Below are positions 20,828 through 30,874 of a stretch of 64,000 nucleotides of DNA, piece by piece. The stretch is from Lucinisca nassula (taxonomy: Eukaryota; Mollusca; Bivalvia; Lucinida; Lucinidae). The stretch lies in contig OY757011.1 of the NCBI GenBank assembly GCA_963580285.1, positions 2,632,501-2,696,500 of the forward strand, written 5' to 3'. The notes under the pieces are model-generated. The model saw nothing but the letters and a program-made list of their open reading frames with translations, was not told the origin of the DNA and did not search any database. The position numbers and the translations under genes are program-made. The stretch's first letter is position 1, and each line of letters opens with the position of its first letter.

Positions 20828-21289
20828 TATTATGGAAATTATATGTTTGATGTCTATAAAAAGAAATGATAATGTGTGTATTTGGCCTAGGCGGTTTCCG
20901 GATCTGGCAGTTTAGCCAGATTCAAAATGAAATGTCAACCAATAAAAAGGCAACGTTACATGATGACTTCGGCTTTCCGACAGTACATCGTTAGCGTATA
21001 CTGTCATTCTGTCACCTGACATTAACACCGATAGGACATTGCGTACACTTTTATTTGCAATATAATTATGCATTCAATCTTGCAAAAATTAATAATGTTA
21101 GCTTTTTTAATGGTTTACATTTCGTTTTACGCACATGACCACACTTTTCGAGTTCTGCAAACAGAACATTTTTAACAAACAAAGTGAAAGGGGATAGCTT
21201 TATTGGAATTGTCTTGGGAAGGTTTTTGTTTTCGCCACTGCGTTTATATAGTAGATATTTTTATTCTTGACGGGAATCATATCATATTC
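20828..21289. other. No feature recognised
   Basis: No repeat family or exon that I can support. Confidence 0.5.
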
Positions 21290-21440
21290 CACGCCTTTGA
21301 GCGGTATTTGCCGAAGTCGTTACATTACCGCCTGGGAACGATATTTCCTCGAGCCGGTTTCCCGCCTGAGAGCGATACTTTCCCCAGCCGGCTAGGGCAA
21401 ATATCGCTCTCAGGCGGGGAATGTGATCCCATGTCCTAAG
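21290..21440. repeat. GAGAGCGATATT inverted repeats
   Basis: CGCCTGAGAGCGATACTTTC at 21364 pairs with ATATCGCTCTCAGGCG at about 21401. GAGCGGTATTTGCC and GGAACGATATTTCC are further partial copies. A related scrap, GAGAGCGATATTTGCCCGAG, lies at 26779. Confidence 0.65.
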
Positions 21441-21535
21441 AATACTGATAAGACTTTTCACAATATTTCGTTCATTGTTGCTATGTTTCCCCAATATTTT
21501 TTTTCTTACTTTATTTTATTTAATTTGCAGCGGAT

Positions 21536-21784
21536 TGGTTTGTTTGAGGTTTAACGTCCCCGTCAACACTGTAAATGTCATTTTGGAGATGTTGCTTCCA
21601 ATTTTGAGGGACTTTTACCCGACATTGAGATGAAATGACATCTCAGGCCCTGCCGCCCAATGAAACCAATAGGGTTTATAAGCATGGACGGGTCTACACG
21701 CACCGCTTTGCCTGGGCAGGCTTAGATCCCCTAAGCTGTTTACATTATCCGTGTGCGGGTCGGTTTCAGCTCTGCGTCGAAGTA
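21536..21784 (-). mobile_element. S1 SINE, head truncated
   Basis: Tail GTTTGTTTGAGGTTTAACG to CAGCTCTGCGTCGAAG. The final head block with CCCCGCCCATCGGGG is missing. Confidence 0.88.
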
Positions 21785-21898
21785 AATAATTGCCTGTGGC
21801 GTCATCAAATGCGCCCTGCTGCAGCACTACGTTAATAACGGTGCTTGGCGGGAAAACGTTACCTTATGATAGAATGGGAAACAATATAATAATGGGCC

Positions 21899-21952
21899 GT
21901 TTTTTTTTTTTTTTTGTTTTTTTTTTTTTTGTTTTGTTTTGTTTTTCTTTTA
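21899..21952. repeat. T-rich simple repeat
   Basis: T runs with single G bases. Confidence 0.85.
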
Positions 21953-21997
21953 GCTGATTATCATTGTGGTTCGTGAAAATGCCTTTATACCTCACCT

Positions 21998-22278
21998 CAT
22001 CACGAAAACACGCCTATATAATTTTACCCCCTTGAACCCCACTTGATATGGTAAAGCTGGGGTTTACAGGGGTAAACCTTATTTTTCTTATTTCTGCTCT
22101 AAAATATAGATTGTGGGTACTCGTTAGAACCGCCTCGCTGAGGTGGTTCTAACGATAATCCACAATCTTTATTTTGAGCAGAAATAAGAAAAGTAACATA
22201 ATTTTCCATCAAAAAAAAAAATCAGTTTTTTCAGCGGTAAATTTTACAGCATATTTATATAGGCGTGTTTTCGTAATG
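21998..22278 (+). mobile_element. M1a, full length
   Basis: CATCACGAAAACACGCC to GGCGTGTTTTCGTAATG with a core hairpin at about 22110-22170. Confidence 0.92.
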
Positions 22279-22295
22279 TCAAAGATGGCTACCAT

Positions 22296-22463
22296 CGCAA
22301 TCCAACGATTGATTGATTGATTGATTTGAGGTTTAACGTCCCCGTCAACACTGTAAAGGTCATTTTGGAGACGTTGCTTCCAATTTTGTGGAACTTTTAC
22401 CCGACATTGAGATGAAATGACATCTCAAGCCCTGCCGCCCAATTAAACCACGCAATGCAACGA
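22296..22463 (-). mobile_element. S1 SINE, 5'-truncated, 13-bp duplication
   Basis: Only the 3' 140 bp, with an (AATC)n tail. CGCAATCCAACGA at 22296-22308 and CGCAATGCAACGA at 22451-22463 differ at one base. Confidence 0.88.
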
Positions 22464-22680
22464 AGGCGATCGCTTTGCACACAGGGTATATGGGAAATAA
22501 TTGCCATTTGCGCTGTCCAATCAAAAGCCTACAAGTTTCTTAGAGACTTTGCAGTATAACAAACGGCACTAATATGAAGTACAGGAGACGTTTTGCTGCC
22601 ATCACACCGTTCTAAACACCATTTATACTAATGTAAAATACATCTATCTGCCATTGGACAAAGAACTAAACACACACGCA
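22464..22680. other. No feature recognised
   Basis: Flank between an S1 insertion and a CA microsatellite. Confidence 0.4.
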
Positions 22681-22683
22681 GAT

Positions 22684-22758
<75 letters not shown>
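22681..22758. repeat. (CA)n microsatellite with CGCA start
   Basis: A few GCAC units, then about 32 CA units. Confidence 0.97.
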
Positions 22759-22760
<2 letters not shown>

Positions 22761-22880
22761 TGCAAGCATTAAATGAAAAATTCGATTGCAAAGAGACTGC
22801 TTAAGCAAAACCGTTCATTTTTTTTTTGTTTGCAATTTCAAATACAACAGCCGTGATTGGCCAGTGCATATGTTTACTCT

Positions 22881-23082
22881 AGCCCTTATCCCACTGAACA
22901 CGCCACCAACTACCTTTGCAAACAGTGTAGATCCCGATCAGAATGCCTCTGATCATGATCTACACTGTTGGTCTTGCAATTTGTGAATAGAACAAATACA
23001 TTATATAATGCAATTGGATTGGTTGATAGCAATGGATGAGGCTAGAATAATTTATTCAGCAGGATAATGCTTTAATATCCGC
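22881..23082. mobile_element. M3 element, diverged
   Basis: CCCTTATCCCACTGAAC left end, hairpin AACAGTGTAGATCCCGATC / GATCATGATCTACACTGTTG, right end TTCAGCAGGATAATGC. Same subfamily as 59293. Confidence 0.75.
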
Positions 23083-23358
23083 CTGATTGGACTACGCTGA
23101 CTGAATGCTGATTAAAGCCCTTATCATGTCACATGGTATTTTGTAATGCAACGTCTCGGTGGAAACACATCAACTTAGTAAGACAGCTCAAAAAAGCTTT
23201 ACTTCGTGTTGTGAATGTGACATACTTTATGTAACCAACTCCCCAGAGAATTTGGAAGAGAATAATAAGCTAATTTTATTGTTGAATTGTTGATGATGTA
23301 GAACAACCACATAACATTGTTAACGTTTTTGTAATTGAGACACGCAACTTCTTAACCC
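23083..23358. other. No feature recognised
   Basis: No repeat that I can place. Confidence 0.4.
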
Positions 23359-23607
23359 ATATATGAGCCCCGCCACGCGAATTCGTGTCTTCGAGCATTT
23401 CGTTATGATAAATTTTAACTGCGCATGCCCAGCCATTCAGAGGGGCCAGGGATATGGCTTTCTGTCTGAAGGTTCCTCTTGATTCACTGCTTGTATGAGC
23501 GAGCAGCGAAGGTTCTGGCGAGACTGCGCGGATGCGCAGGCTTGCCTGAACCTTCGCTGCTCGCATAGGCGATAAGTACAAAAATCGCTTGACGGGGCCC
23601 ATATGTC
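23359..23607. mobile_element. M4 MITE, diverged subfamily
   Basis: Inverted ends ATATATGAGCCCCGCCACGC and CTTGACGGGGCCCATATGT. Hairpin GACTGCGCGGATGCGCAGGC with GAACCTTCGCTGCTCGCA. Confidence 0.8.
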
Positions 23608-23625
23608 TGTTGTCCTAAAATGCAC

Positions 23626-23690
23626 TTGACAAACAGTGACAACTCTGATCAAACACCTCATAAAGGTGTCTGGTCAGTATATTCACTGCA
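23626..23690. repeat. M3-type hairpin remnant
   Basis: AACAGTGACAACTCTGATC with AAACACCTCATAAAGGTGT loop arms. Confidence 0.45.
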
Positions 23691-23754
23691 ATATGATTAC
23701 ATACCCATGGGAGATAGGATATTCTTTCATATCTCCAAAACGTGTGTTTTTATC

Positions 23755-23984
23755 TTAACCCATTGCATGCGGGAAAGCCCTAATGGGGTACCTTTGCAAA
23801 CAGTGCAGGCCCAGATCAGACGCCGCAAAACGCGGCGTCTGATCCGGGCCTGCACTATTTACGAACAGACTTTTCCGTCAAAAATAGATTAAAAACGAAA
23901 AAATAGGCCTACCACCCCTTATATGACAAATGTACTTGTCCTATATATAGCAATGGAAGTGTCCACCAGTGTACAATACGTTAA
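23755..23984 (+). mobile_element. M3 MITE with TTAA flanks
   Basis: TTAA at 23755 and 23981. CCCATTGCATGCGGG start, hairpin CAGATCAGACGCCGC / GCGGCGTCTGATCCG, and a degenerate right end. Confidence 0.8.
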
Positions 23985-24000
23985 AATTTACTAACTAATA

Positions 24001-24118
24001 CTCCGTCCATACTTATAAACTTTATTGGTTTTATTGGGCGACAGGGCTTGAAATGTCTTGGGTAAAAGTCCCACAAAATTGAAAGCAACGTCTCCAAAAT
24101 GACATTTACAGTGTTCAC
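24001..24118 (+). mobile_element. S1 SINE internal fragment
   Basis: GGGCGACAGGGCTTGAAATG to CAAAATGACATTTACAGTGT. Both ends are missing. Confidence 0.8.
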
Positions 24119-24139
24119 TTATTTCGAGCCGATCGTCAA

Positions 24140-24282
24140 TCAGAGGTTGGCGAAAACACCATCTGATCTTCCGTTATAGAACTTGGGGTCTCACAAGTGA
24201 TCCGAGCTAGATTCGAACAACAGCTGTGAGAGACCTAATGATTCAGAGCCAGCGCTCTTATCCACTAGGCCACGGAGGCCCG
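24140..24282 (-). mobile_element. S3: tRNA-headed SINE
   Basis: On the minus strand: GGGCCTCCGTGGCCTAGTGG, then GTTGTTCGAATCTAGC (B-box region), then GTGAGACCCCAAGTTCTATA. The head resembles a tRNA with A and B boxes about 50 bases apart. Confidence 0.8.
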
Positions 24283-24312
24283 TTCTCGTTTAGATACTAT
24301 TAGGGTACAACG

Positions 24313-24370
24313 TCGAAGGCTCGAACACGGATGGCTCGTTTACCATGGCTGATTCGAACGTGTTCTTGAT
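24313..24370. mobile_element. M6 terminus remnant
   Basis: GGATGGCTCGTTTACCATGG, complementary to the CCATGGTAAACGAGCCATC part of the M6 right end at 50493. Confidence 0.55.
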
Positions 24371-24409
24371 GTCCAGATGTTTTTTCCCGTGTCTCCAAAT
24401 TTCAATATA

Positions 24410-24620
24410 CAGTAAAATTCCTATATTAAGACCATTTTTGGGACTGTTCAAAAGTGGTCTTAAAGACCACTTTTGAACAGTCCCAAAAGTGGTCTTTGAC
24501 CGGAGGACACTGTATGCAGAAAACACAAAGAAAGAATACATTGTAACTGAAACTTTCGAAATAAGCTTTTTAAAGCAGAATGTCTCAATTTTTGGCGGTC
24601 TTAAAAGCGGAATTTTACTG
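24410..24620. mobile_element. M2 MITE
   Basis: TA-CAGTAAAATTCC to GGAATTTTACTG. Hairpin GACTGTTCAAAAGTGGTC perfect. Confidence 0.88.
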
Positions 24621-24649
24621 TGTCTAGGGCTAGGGCGAATCCTTCCTAT

Positions 24650-24832
24650 TTTGCTTCGAAATGTAGATTGTGTGTATTCATTACAATTGCCTCAATGAGG
24701 CGACACAGAGGATGAGAAAATTATAACAAAATCTCATCAGAAAAAAATAACAGTTTTGGCGTGGGCATATGAAAGAAGAAACTATGTTACACGGATGTGT
24801 TGTCCTTGGATGTGTTATCGTATTGTTTCTGA
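24650..24832 (+). mobile_element. M1b, left end missing
   Basis: Weak core (GTGTGTATTCATTACAATTG, then CCTCAATGAGGCG). The right terminus is partly duplicated (ACACGGATGTGTTGTCCTTG, then GGATGTGTTATCGTATTG). Confidence 0.7.
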
Positions 24833-25265
24833 TGAAGATCTGTGGTTTTCTTTTTATTTTCTGCTGGGTGCCTAGTACAGACGTCTTTGCTCATCCACAA
24901 TCTGTACTGCAAATCCATAACGTATCTCTATATAATCGAATAGTTTAAACCCTAGCTTCTCATTGTTCCTCTTTGTCCAACGCTTTGAAAATCAAAGGAT
25001 TGAGAAGCCTCAAAGTCAGTGGATTACATGGTATTTGATCCGGATCTACACTATTTGCCAGTGTCCATCATTTGTATGAATATTATAGCGGTTAACATAT
25101 AACATTTGAAATTATTATCTGATTTTCGTCTAAGATGTCTCTTTGACAAGACAGTTGCAGGAATGATTCTGGACTGTTACATGTATTTCTGTTTCTAACA
25201 TACATGTACACATAGTAGACGCATTCTTTTACAGCTCAAACACTGAGGTTTTCTTGCGAATGTTT
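24833..25265. other. No feature recognised
   Basis: 25033-25055 (TTTGATCCGGATCTACACTA) is a possible M3 hairpin scrap. Nothing else is identifiable. Confidence 0.4.
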
Positions 25266-25450
25266 TTTATATCTGATTCAATCATGGATTGTAGATGCTC
25301 ATCAGAACTGCGTCAATGAATAGGTCCTAACGAGTATCCTTAATCCTTGTTTTAGAAAAGAAATAAGAAAAACACCCTTTGTCCTGCAGACCTTATTTTT
25401 CTCTGTAAAAAGTGGGTATATGGGGGTGTTAATTACATAGGCTTGCTGAC
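25266..25450 (-). mobile_element. M1b, degenerate
   Basis: GGATTGTAGATGCTCATCAG and GGTCCTAACGAGTATCCTTA remain from the core. GTGGGTATATGGGGGTGTTA is the outer arm. Confidence 0.6.
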
Positions 25451-25576
25451 CTTATCGGTCTTAAAATGTTTGCTCTTTAAGCTGGGATCTTGTAAACCAC
25501 AAGAATGGATTACACGTTTATAAAGCAATATTTACATTTCTAGTGTAAAGTCTAATGTAAACCCATAAAAAAAACA

Positions 25577-25943
25577 ATTGCGTTCATACTTCCATGAACG
25601 CATGGAAACACATGATTTTCAGTGACGTTAAGTGACGTCATTCTAAACCATTGTTCTCTACGGGCGTTGATGACGTCAACGCTGCTCCACAATTTGTAGA
25701 AAAACAGCGTGTAAATGTTTTTCAGCTTTAAAAGTTTGCCATACAAGCATTTTTTTCGCCCAGTGATGAGGTGCAAATAATGTAAATATAAAATATAAAA
25801 AATAAACTTAATTTTTCTGCTTTTCATGAAAGTATGAACGTCAGTGGGTCGCGAGCAAAGTTTACATTAACCCCTTCGGGGTTCATTTACTTTGCACGCG
25901 ACCCACTGCGTTCATACTTCCATGAACTGCAGAAAAATAAATT
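25577..25943. mobile_element. Element with a 141-bp terminal hairpin
   Basis: 25803-25943 folds into arms of about 65 bp around the loop CCCCTTCGGGG; key arm motif CAGTGGGTCGCG. GCGTTCATACTTCCATGAAC occurs as a direct repeat at 25577 and about 25909. Two TGACGTCA motifs lie between them at 25633 and 25671. Confidence 0.75.
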
Positions 25944-26946
25944 TCATATCTTAAATAATGGACAGCACCTGACAGATTACGTCCAACAGACATTGAGACC
26001 AACCACAATAGGTCACCTTCAGCTAATAAGAGCAAAGGGATGAAAAAAGTAACTCCAAAATTTGGCTCCAAAATTTCGCTCCAAACTCCACTCCATAGAA
26101 TACACGGTGCCAATTATGAGCTGCCACATTTAATCAGATTATCGGGTCATTCATTCTGATAAAGAATGCAGAGGATTGTAGTTACTCTTTCAGCAGACAT
26201 AACACAGCTGTGATGGTAGCAGAATATACTATTTATCAATGGATCTTAAATTAGGCAGGAACTACATTTTTGAGAGGAGGTTTACTTGAGTCCGAAGGCA
26301 TATCCAAAAAGCGACAACTAAAGTCTGACGAATTCAGTTCGTGAATTCACCGACTAATAAAACAAAGTATTCAAAACGAAATAACAAACCAAAAGCATGA
26401 CTTTATTTTTTGCTTTTTAGCACTGCTGATAATAACATAATTATATTAATATGAGAATGGCACGCTGTTTTATAGCCTGCGGTAAAACATAAGAAATATC
26501 CTGGCATCAGATACCGACATTCTTAAAGGTTCTCTGATTTACTTCTTAATTTTAATAACTTCTTTGCATTCAGTTATGTAATAATTGCGTGTTCCCGCGC
26601 GTAGTTTCATTTCTTACATGTAAGACATATTGGCACTAGTCTGCATTGAACTAAAATACATTAAGTCCGTCTGTTTAATACTCATTAGCAACAATATATG
26701 GACACCTTAACTTTTAATTTTCTGTAAACTTAGGATGGATATAATAGCGGGGAAGATGGAATCACATTCCTAGCATGAGAGCGATATTTGCCCGAGCCGG
26801 TAGGCTGTGTAGTAAATCCAAGATGACGGACGTCGCTAAGGCGAGCGCGAAAGGGTAATATTATTTGCTCACGTAATTGCCCTTGCGCTGTCCGATCATG
26901 ATGAGTATTCGCTAAACGAAAAGAATGAAATTTTGTACTTATTTCT
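25944..26946. other. About 1 kb with no feature recognised
   Basis: Apart from the GAGAGCGATATTTGCCCGAG scrap at 26779, there is no repeat, RNA gene or exon that I can support. One of the least repeat-laden stretches of the window. Confidence 0.5.
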
Positions 26947-27226
26947 CATCACGAAAACACGCCTATATAATTTTGACCCCCTTGAACCCCACTTTTATAT
27001 AGGAAAACTTGAGTTTCCGGGAGTATCTCGTATTTTTCTTATTTCTGCTCTAAAATATAGATTGTGGGTACTCGTTAGAACCGCCTCGAAGAGGCGCTTC
27101 TAACGAGTGCCCACAATCTATATTTTGAGCAGAAATAAGAAAAATATCACAATTTTTCATCATAAAATGTTCATTTTTTCGGCGATAAAGGTGGCAATGT
27201 AATTGTATAGGCGTGTTTGTGTAATG
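26947..27226 (+). mobile_element. M1a, full length
   Basis: CATCACGAAAACACGCC to GGCGTGTTTGTGTAATG, core hairpin about 27055-27125. Confidence 0.92.
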
Positions 27227-27289
27227 TGCTTCAAACGTTGGTTGTTGGAGATTATTTACGTGTATTCACAATCAATGGCTTGGCGTAAA

Positions 27290-27356
27290 AAATAAAGTGT
27301 TCTCTAAATAAAGTAGGGTTTGGGCGGTGGCGTTCATTTCACGGAATTGTTAACTT
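27290..27356 (-). mobile_element. M1b outer arm remnant
   Basis: TCTCTAAATAAAGTAGGGTT and GTTCATTTCACGGAATTG only. Confidence 0.55.
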
Positions 27357-27408
27357 ACAACACTGATGGGATGATTATCTCTGAGCGAAGGCGGAAAAAT
27401 AGTCCTGT

Positions 27409-27649
27409 GGCCAGTTGTTCAAAACTAACGACGTCGTTAGTTAACATATCGTTAAAACTTTGATCATTAAATATGGCAAATATGCTAATAGTTTTGCTGG
27501 AAAAAACGTGAGCAGCTTTTGCATTTGCAAAAGCTGCTCACATTTTTTCAGCAAAAATACCAGAATTTTAGATTCTGTACTTGCTAGAACAGTTAACAAT
27601 ATGACCACTAACGAGCTCGTTAAGCTAACGATGCTTTGAACAACTGGCC
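27409..27649. mobile_element. M5 MITE
   Basis: Inverted ends GGCCAGTTGTTCAAAACTAA and GCTTTGAACAACTGGCC. A central hairpin with arms GTGAGCAGCTTTTGCA. ACTAACGACGTCGTTAGT near the left end is itself palindromic. Target duplication not clear. Confidence 0.88.
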
Positions 27650-27699
27650 ACTGAACGGGGACTTAGACTGTATCGTTTATTCCTTAATTTCATGTATTG

Positions 27700-27755
27700 T
27701 AAGCAAACAGAGTAGACCCTGATCTGCAGCGTCTGATCTGGGTCTACACTGAGAC
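27700..27755. mobile_element. M3-type hairpin remnant
   Basis: AGAGTAGACCCTGATCTGCA paired with CGTCTGATCTGGGTCTACAC. Confidence 0.55.
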
Positions 27756-28520
27756 ACGATTCCAGTCCAACCCTCTTACGCAACACTGACGTCACAGCGA
27801 TAAGAATTGCGTACTATTTTCTATAAATAACCGTTACCTGGATTTCCTACAAATCAGTGATAGTCACGTGGTTACGCGGACATCAACAGCGAAAGAAGTT
27901 ACAGTCAACCCTCGATGATGTTGTAGTGCCAGGGACCGCAGGAAATCCTTCGAATTATCGGTAGTTTGAATTTTTGAAATCGACAGTTTTCGGATATGTC
28001 CGGATTTTTTAGTCAATGTCATTGTATCACCATTATCGCATCTTCATCTCGGCTCTTTGGTGAAGTAATGGGATCAACGGCCAAAGCATGAAAGAAAATG
28101 AGCTGCCAGAAGGTTGATCGCATCGTCTATAACGTATGACAGGCGACAGAAAACAAAAAAAAATGAATTGACATTTGTATTTACATCCATCAGCAATAAC
28201 GAAAATGAAGGTTTTTAATTTATAGTACCGTACCATTTCAATGACGAAATATGTAACCTTGCAGAAAGGATAGCAGCATTGGCAATCATTGACAGCTAGC
28301 GAAGATTTGTATCAGACTGCAAAAAAACTGGCTGATACAGATGGGAAAGGGCTAACTGTACTGTGTATAGTAACGTTGTTACTCTATGGATCAGGTGAGC
28401 GATCAAGGGCCATTCAATTTAGTAACGTTGGGTCGCTTGACATACAATTGACTCTCGAGCCAAAAAGAACTGGAATTTGCAAAACCCTTTCTCCATCGAT
28501 ACTTCATCTGCCGTTTACAT
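27756..28520. other. No gene recognised
   Basis: An 88-codon plus-strand frame starting at 28289 runs into the M1b at 28521 and is not credible as a gene. TCAGGTGAGCGATCAAGGGC at about 28391 resembles a common bivalve repeat phrase (general impression only). Confidence 0.45.
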
Positions 28521-28804
28521 CATCACGTGATCACGTGAACAAGTCCGTCAAATGAACACCCCCAAAATCCCACTTTATAAAAGAAAAAATGGGGTTTAGT
28601 GTGTGTGTATGTGTTGGGGGGGGTGATTCATTAATTTTCTTATGTCTGCTCCAAGACATAGGTCGTGGGTACTTGTTACAGTGGGCACCCACAACCTATG
28701 TTTGTAGAGGTAATGAGAAACATATATCACATTTTCATCGACAAAATGCTTGTTCCGGCTATATGATAGACGTTATTATAGCCCATGGGTGTGTTACCGT
28801 AATG
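28521..28804 (+). mobile_element. M1b, full length
   Basis: CATCACGTGATCACGTGAAC to GGGTGTGTTACCGTAATG. The hairpin tip is deleted (GGGTACTTGTTACAGTGGGC). Confidence 0.85.
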
Positions 28805-28841
28805 TGAGCAGAGCCCTATTTTCAATATAAATAAAATGGCA

Positions 28842-29169
28842 CAATTATCTTTGGTTGTTTGTTTGATTTTACGTTTAACGTCCCCTTCAACACTGTAAAG
28901 GTCATTTTGAAGACGTTGCTTCCGATTTTGTGGGACTTTTACCCGACGTTGATATGAAATGACATCTCAAGCACTGTCGCCCAATGAAACCAATAGGTTT
29001 TATAAGCATGGACGGTCCGACTCGCACCGCTTTGCCTGGGCAGGCTTAGATCCTCTAAACGGTTTACCAGCACTCGTGTGCGGGTCGGATTTAGCTCTGC
29101 GTGGAAGCAGCGTGCAGCCCATAAATTATCTTCAAACCCCGATGGGCGGGGGCCAAGGCGCAATGATCT
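28842..29169 (-). mobile_element. S1 SINE with 9-bp duplication
   Basis: Full copy. CAATTATCT at 28842-28850 and CAATGATCT at 29161-29169 differ by one base. Confidence 0.88.
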
Positions 29170-29471
29170 AAAAATATGCCAGTATATACTGAACTATGAT
29201 GAAAACTAGCCATTAACCGGTCAACGTCTTTCTGCGTCTTTGTATGGTCTTGAATCAAGGGACCCATCGTCCTCTAACTACACGAAAACACGTTCAGCCG
29301 TAATTGAATACGTTCTGTATTATACTGCTAAACCCAAATATCTCTAAATAATCTTGCTAGGTCCCGTGGGAGTCGGAAACTATGTAATTATGCTATACTT
29401 GTCCATTGCTCAGTAATTGAACTGTACGAAATAAAGGAGCTAAGTCAAGGATGTACTTTTCATTCCAACTG
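29170..29471. other. No feature recognised
   Basis: Short AT-rich flank. Confidence 0.4.
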
Positions 29472-29608
29472 AATCAACACGGAAACACGCCTATATAAGT
29501 TTGACCTCCTTGAACCCCTCTTGTATAGAGTAAAACTGGGGGTTACATGGGTAAACCTAATTTTTATTATTTTTGCTCTAATATATAGATTGTGGGTACT
29601 CGTTAGAA
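29472..29608 (+). mobile_element. M1a left half
   Basis: AACACGGAAACACGCCTATA to GGGTACTCGTTAGAACC, then an abrupt switch into S1 head sequence. Confidence 0.85.
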
Positions 29609-29696
29609 CCAGTACTCGTGTGCGGGTTGGTTTCAGCCCTGCGTGGAAGCATCATGCAGCCCATCTATTTCTTCAAGCCACGATGAGCGGGGGCCA
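29609..29696 (-). mobile_element. S1 SINE head fragment fused to M1a
   Basis: CAGTACTCGTGTGCGGG to CACGATGAGCGGGGGCC. Only the 5' third of S1 is present. Confidence 0.85.
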
Positions 29697-29750
29697 TAGT
29701 ACACTTGTTAACTTAAAAATATTCCGACCTGTATCAATCTGATTCGATAG

Positions 29751-29970
29751 GGGCCTCCGTGGCCTGGTGGGTGGGTTCTTTTCCTTTATCATTAGGTTTC
29801 TGACCATTGTGGGTTCGGGCCCCGCCCGGGTCCCATGTGAGACCCCAAGTTCTGCAACAGAAGATGAAAGGTTTTTCTCCGGATCCTCCATTTTAGTCAA
29901 TACCTTCTTAACGATCGGCTCGGTATGAGTGAAATAAACTTAAAAGGGTCGTAAAAACTAAATAAATAAA
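29751..29970 (+). mobile_element. S3: tRNA-headed SINE
   Basis: GGGCCTCCGTGGCCTGGTGG head, GTGGGTTCGGGCCCCG B-box region, GTGAGACCCCAAGTTCTGCA body. Ends GGGTCGTAAAAACTAAATAA. Confidence 0.82.
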
Positions 29971-29973
29971 ATG

Positions 29974-30179
29974 CAGTGAAATTTCTCTATTAAGACCAGC
30001 TGAGATTCAGACAAATTCTTGTTTTACAATATATTTAGAAGTTTCAGTTATTCTTTATTTGTGTTTTCTACACCCTGTGTCCTAGACCAGGATGAGACCA
30101 CCTTTGGAACTGTTCAAAAGTGGTCTTAAGACCACTTTTGAACAGTCCCAAAGGTGGTCTTAATATAGGAATTTTACTG
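29974..30179. mobile_element. M2 MITE
   Basis: CAGTGAAATTTC to GGAATTTTACTG. Hairpin ACTGTTCAAAAGTGGTC intact. Confidence 0.87.
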
Positions 30180-30221
30180 TAATATGATTTTTGTATCAAT
30201 TACTGTAAAATTGGGCCCAAA

Positions 30222-30275
30222 TAGTGTCTTTGTTTGTTTGTTCGAATTTGGGTTTTACATCCCCGTCAACACTAT
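30222..30275 (-). mobile_element. S1 SINE 3' end, severed by PLE
   Basis: GTTTGTTTGTTCGAATTTGG to CCCCGTCAACACTATT. Its continuation lies at 32793. Confidence 0.82.
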
Positions 30276-30874
30276 TAAGTAGAAGTAAAACAAAGATCAG
30301 GAATCGATACAATTAACTTACTCCACCCATCAAAGACACTAAAGGGAAAGAAATACAAACATTAAGCAACCAGACCATAATGGAAACCTAACAAAGAAAG
30401 GCCATAAGGACAGTTACTTTCCCACAAAACGGCCATATGGCCATCCAAAATTAAAAGACACAAGTGATACACACAGTAAGTAACAAACAACAACATAAAT
30501 AAATCGCCACAGAAGAACCGCCTTGGAACGGTCACTGGAAAGATTTCCACTGGGGGGGTGGGGGTGGGGGGGGGGTCTTAAATAGATTTTACGTGGCCAC
30601 AATCCTCGCCCTTACTACCGCCGCGATTTAGACAAATAATTTGTTCAGTCCGCATGAAGGCCTCCTAACTCATCAGTGCAAAATCTCCGTGAACACAAAT
30701 AATCAAAGAACCACAGAGGTGAGACAACGGTGAGGACTCGACAGCAAGAAACCACTGAAATGCTGGAGCAAAAGAAAACCAACAGTTAGACTCCGATGGG
30801 CCCGACCAGAGACAGAGCATCAGGCACCAACCAACATTACCTTGAATTAGATCTCTCTAATTCTCAATAAGCCT
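30276..30874 (-). other. PLE 3' UTR
   Basis: Non-coding part after the stop at 30875-30877. Landmarks in element direction: GGTGCCTGATGCTCTGTCTC, GCGAGGATTGTGGCCACG, GACCGTTCCAAGGCGG, GGCCATATGGCC, TGTATCGATTCCTGATC. These landmarks identify all the other PLE fragments. A G/C homopolymer at 30551-30576 has expanded in this copy. Confidence 0.88.

Noticed and set aside
28289..28555. 88-codon open frame
   Set aside because: Its last third is the M1b left arm; no domain.
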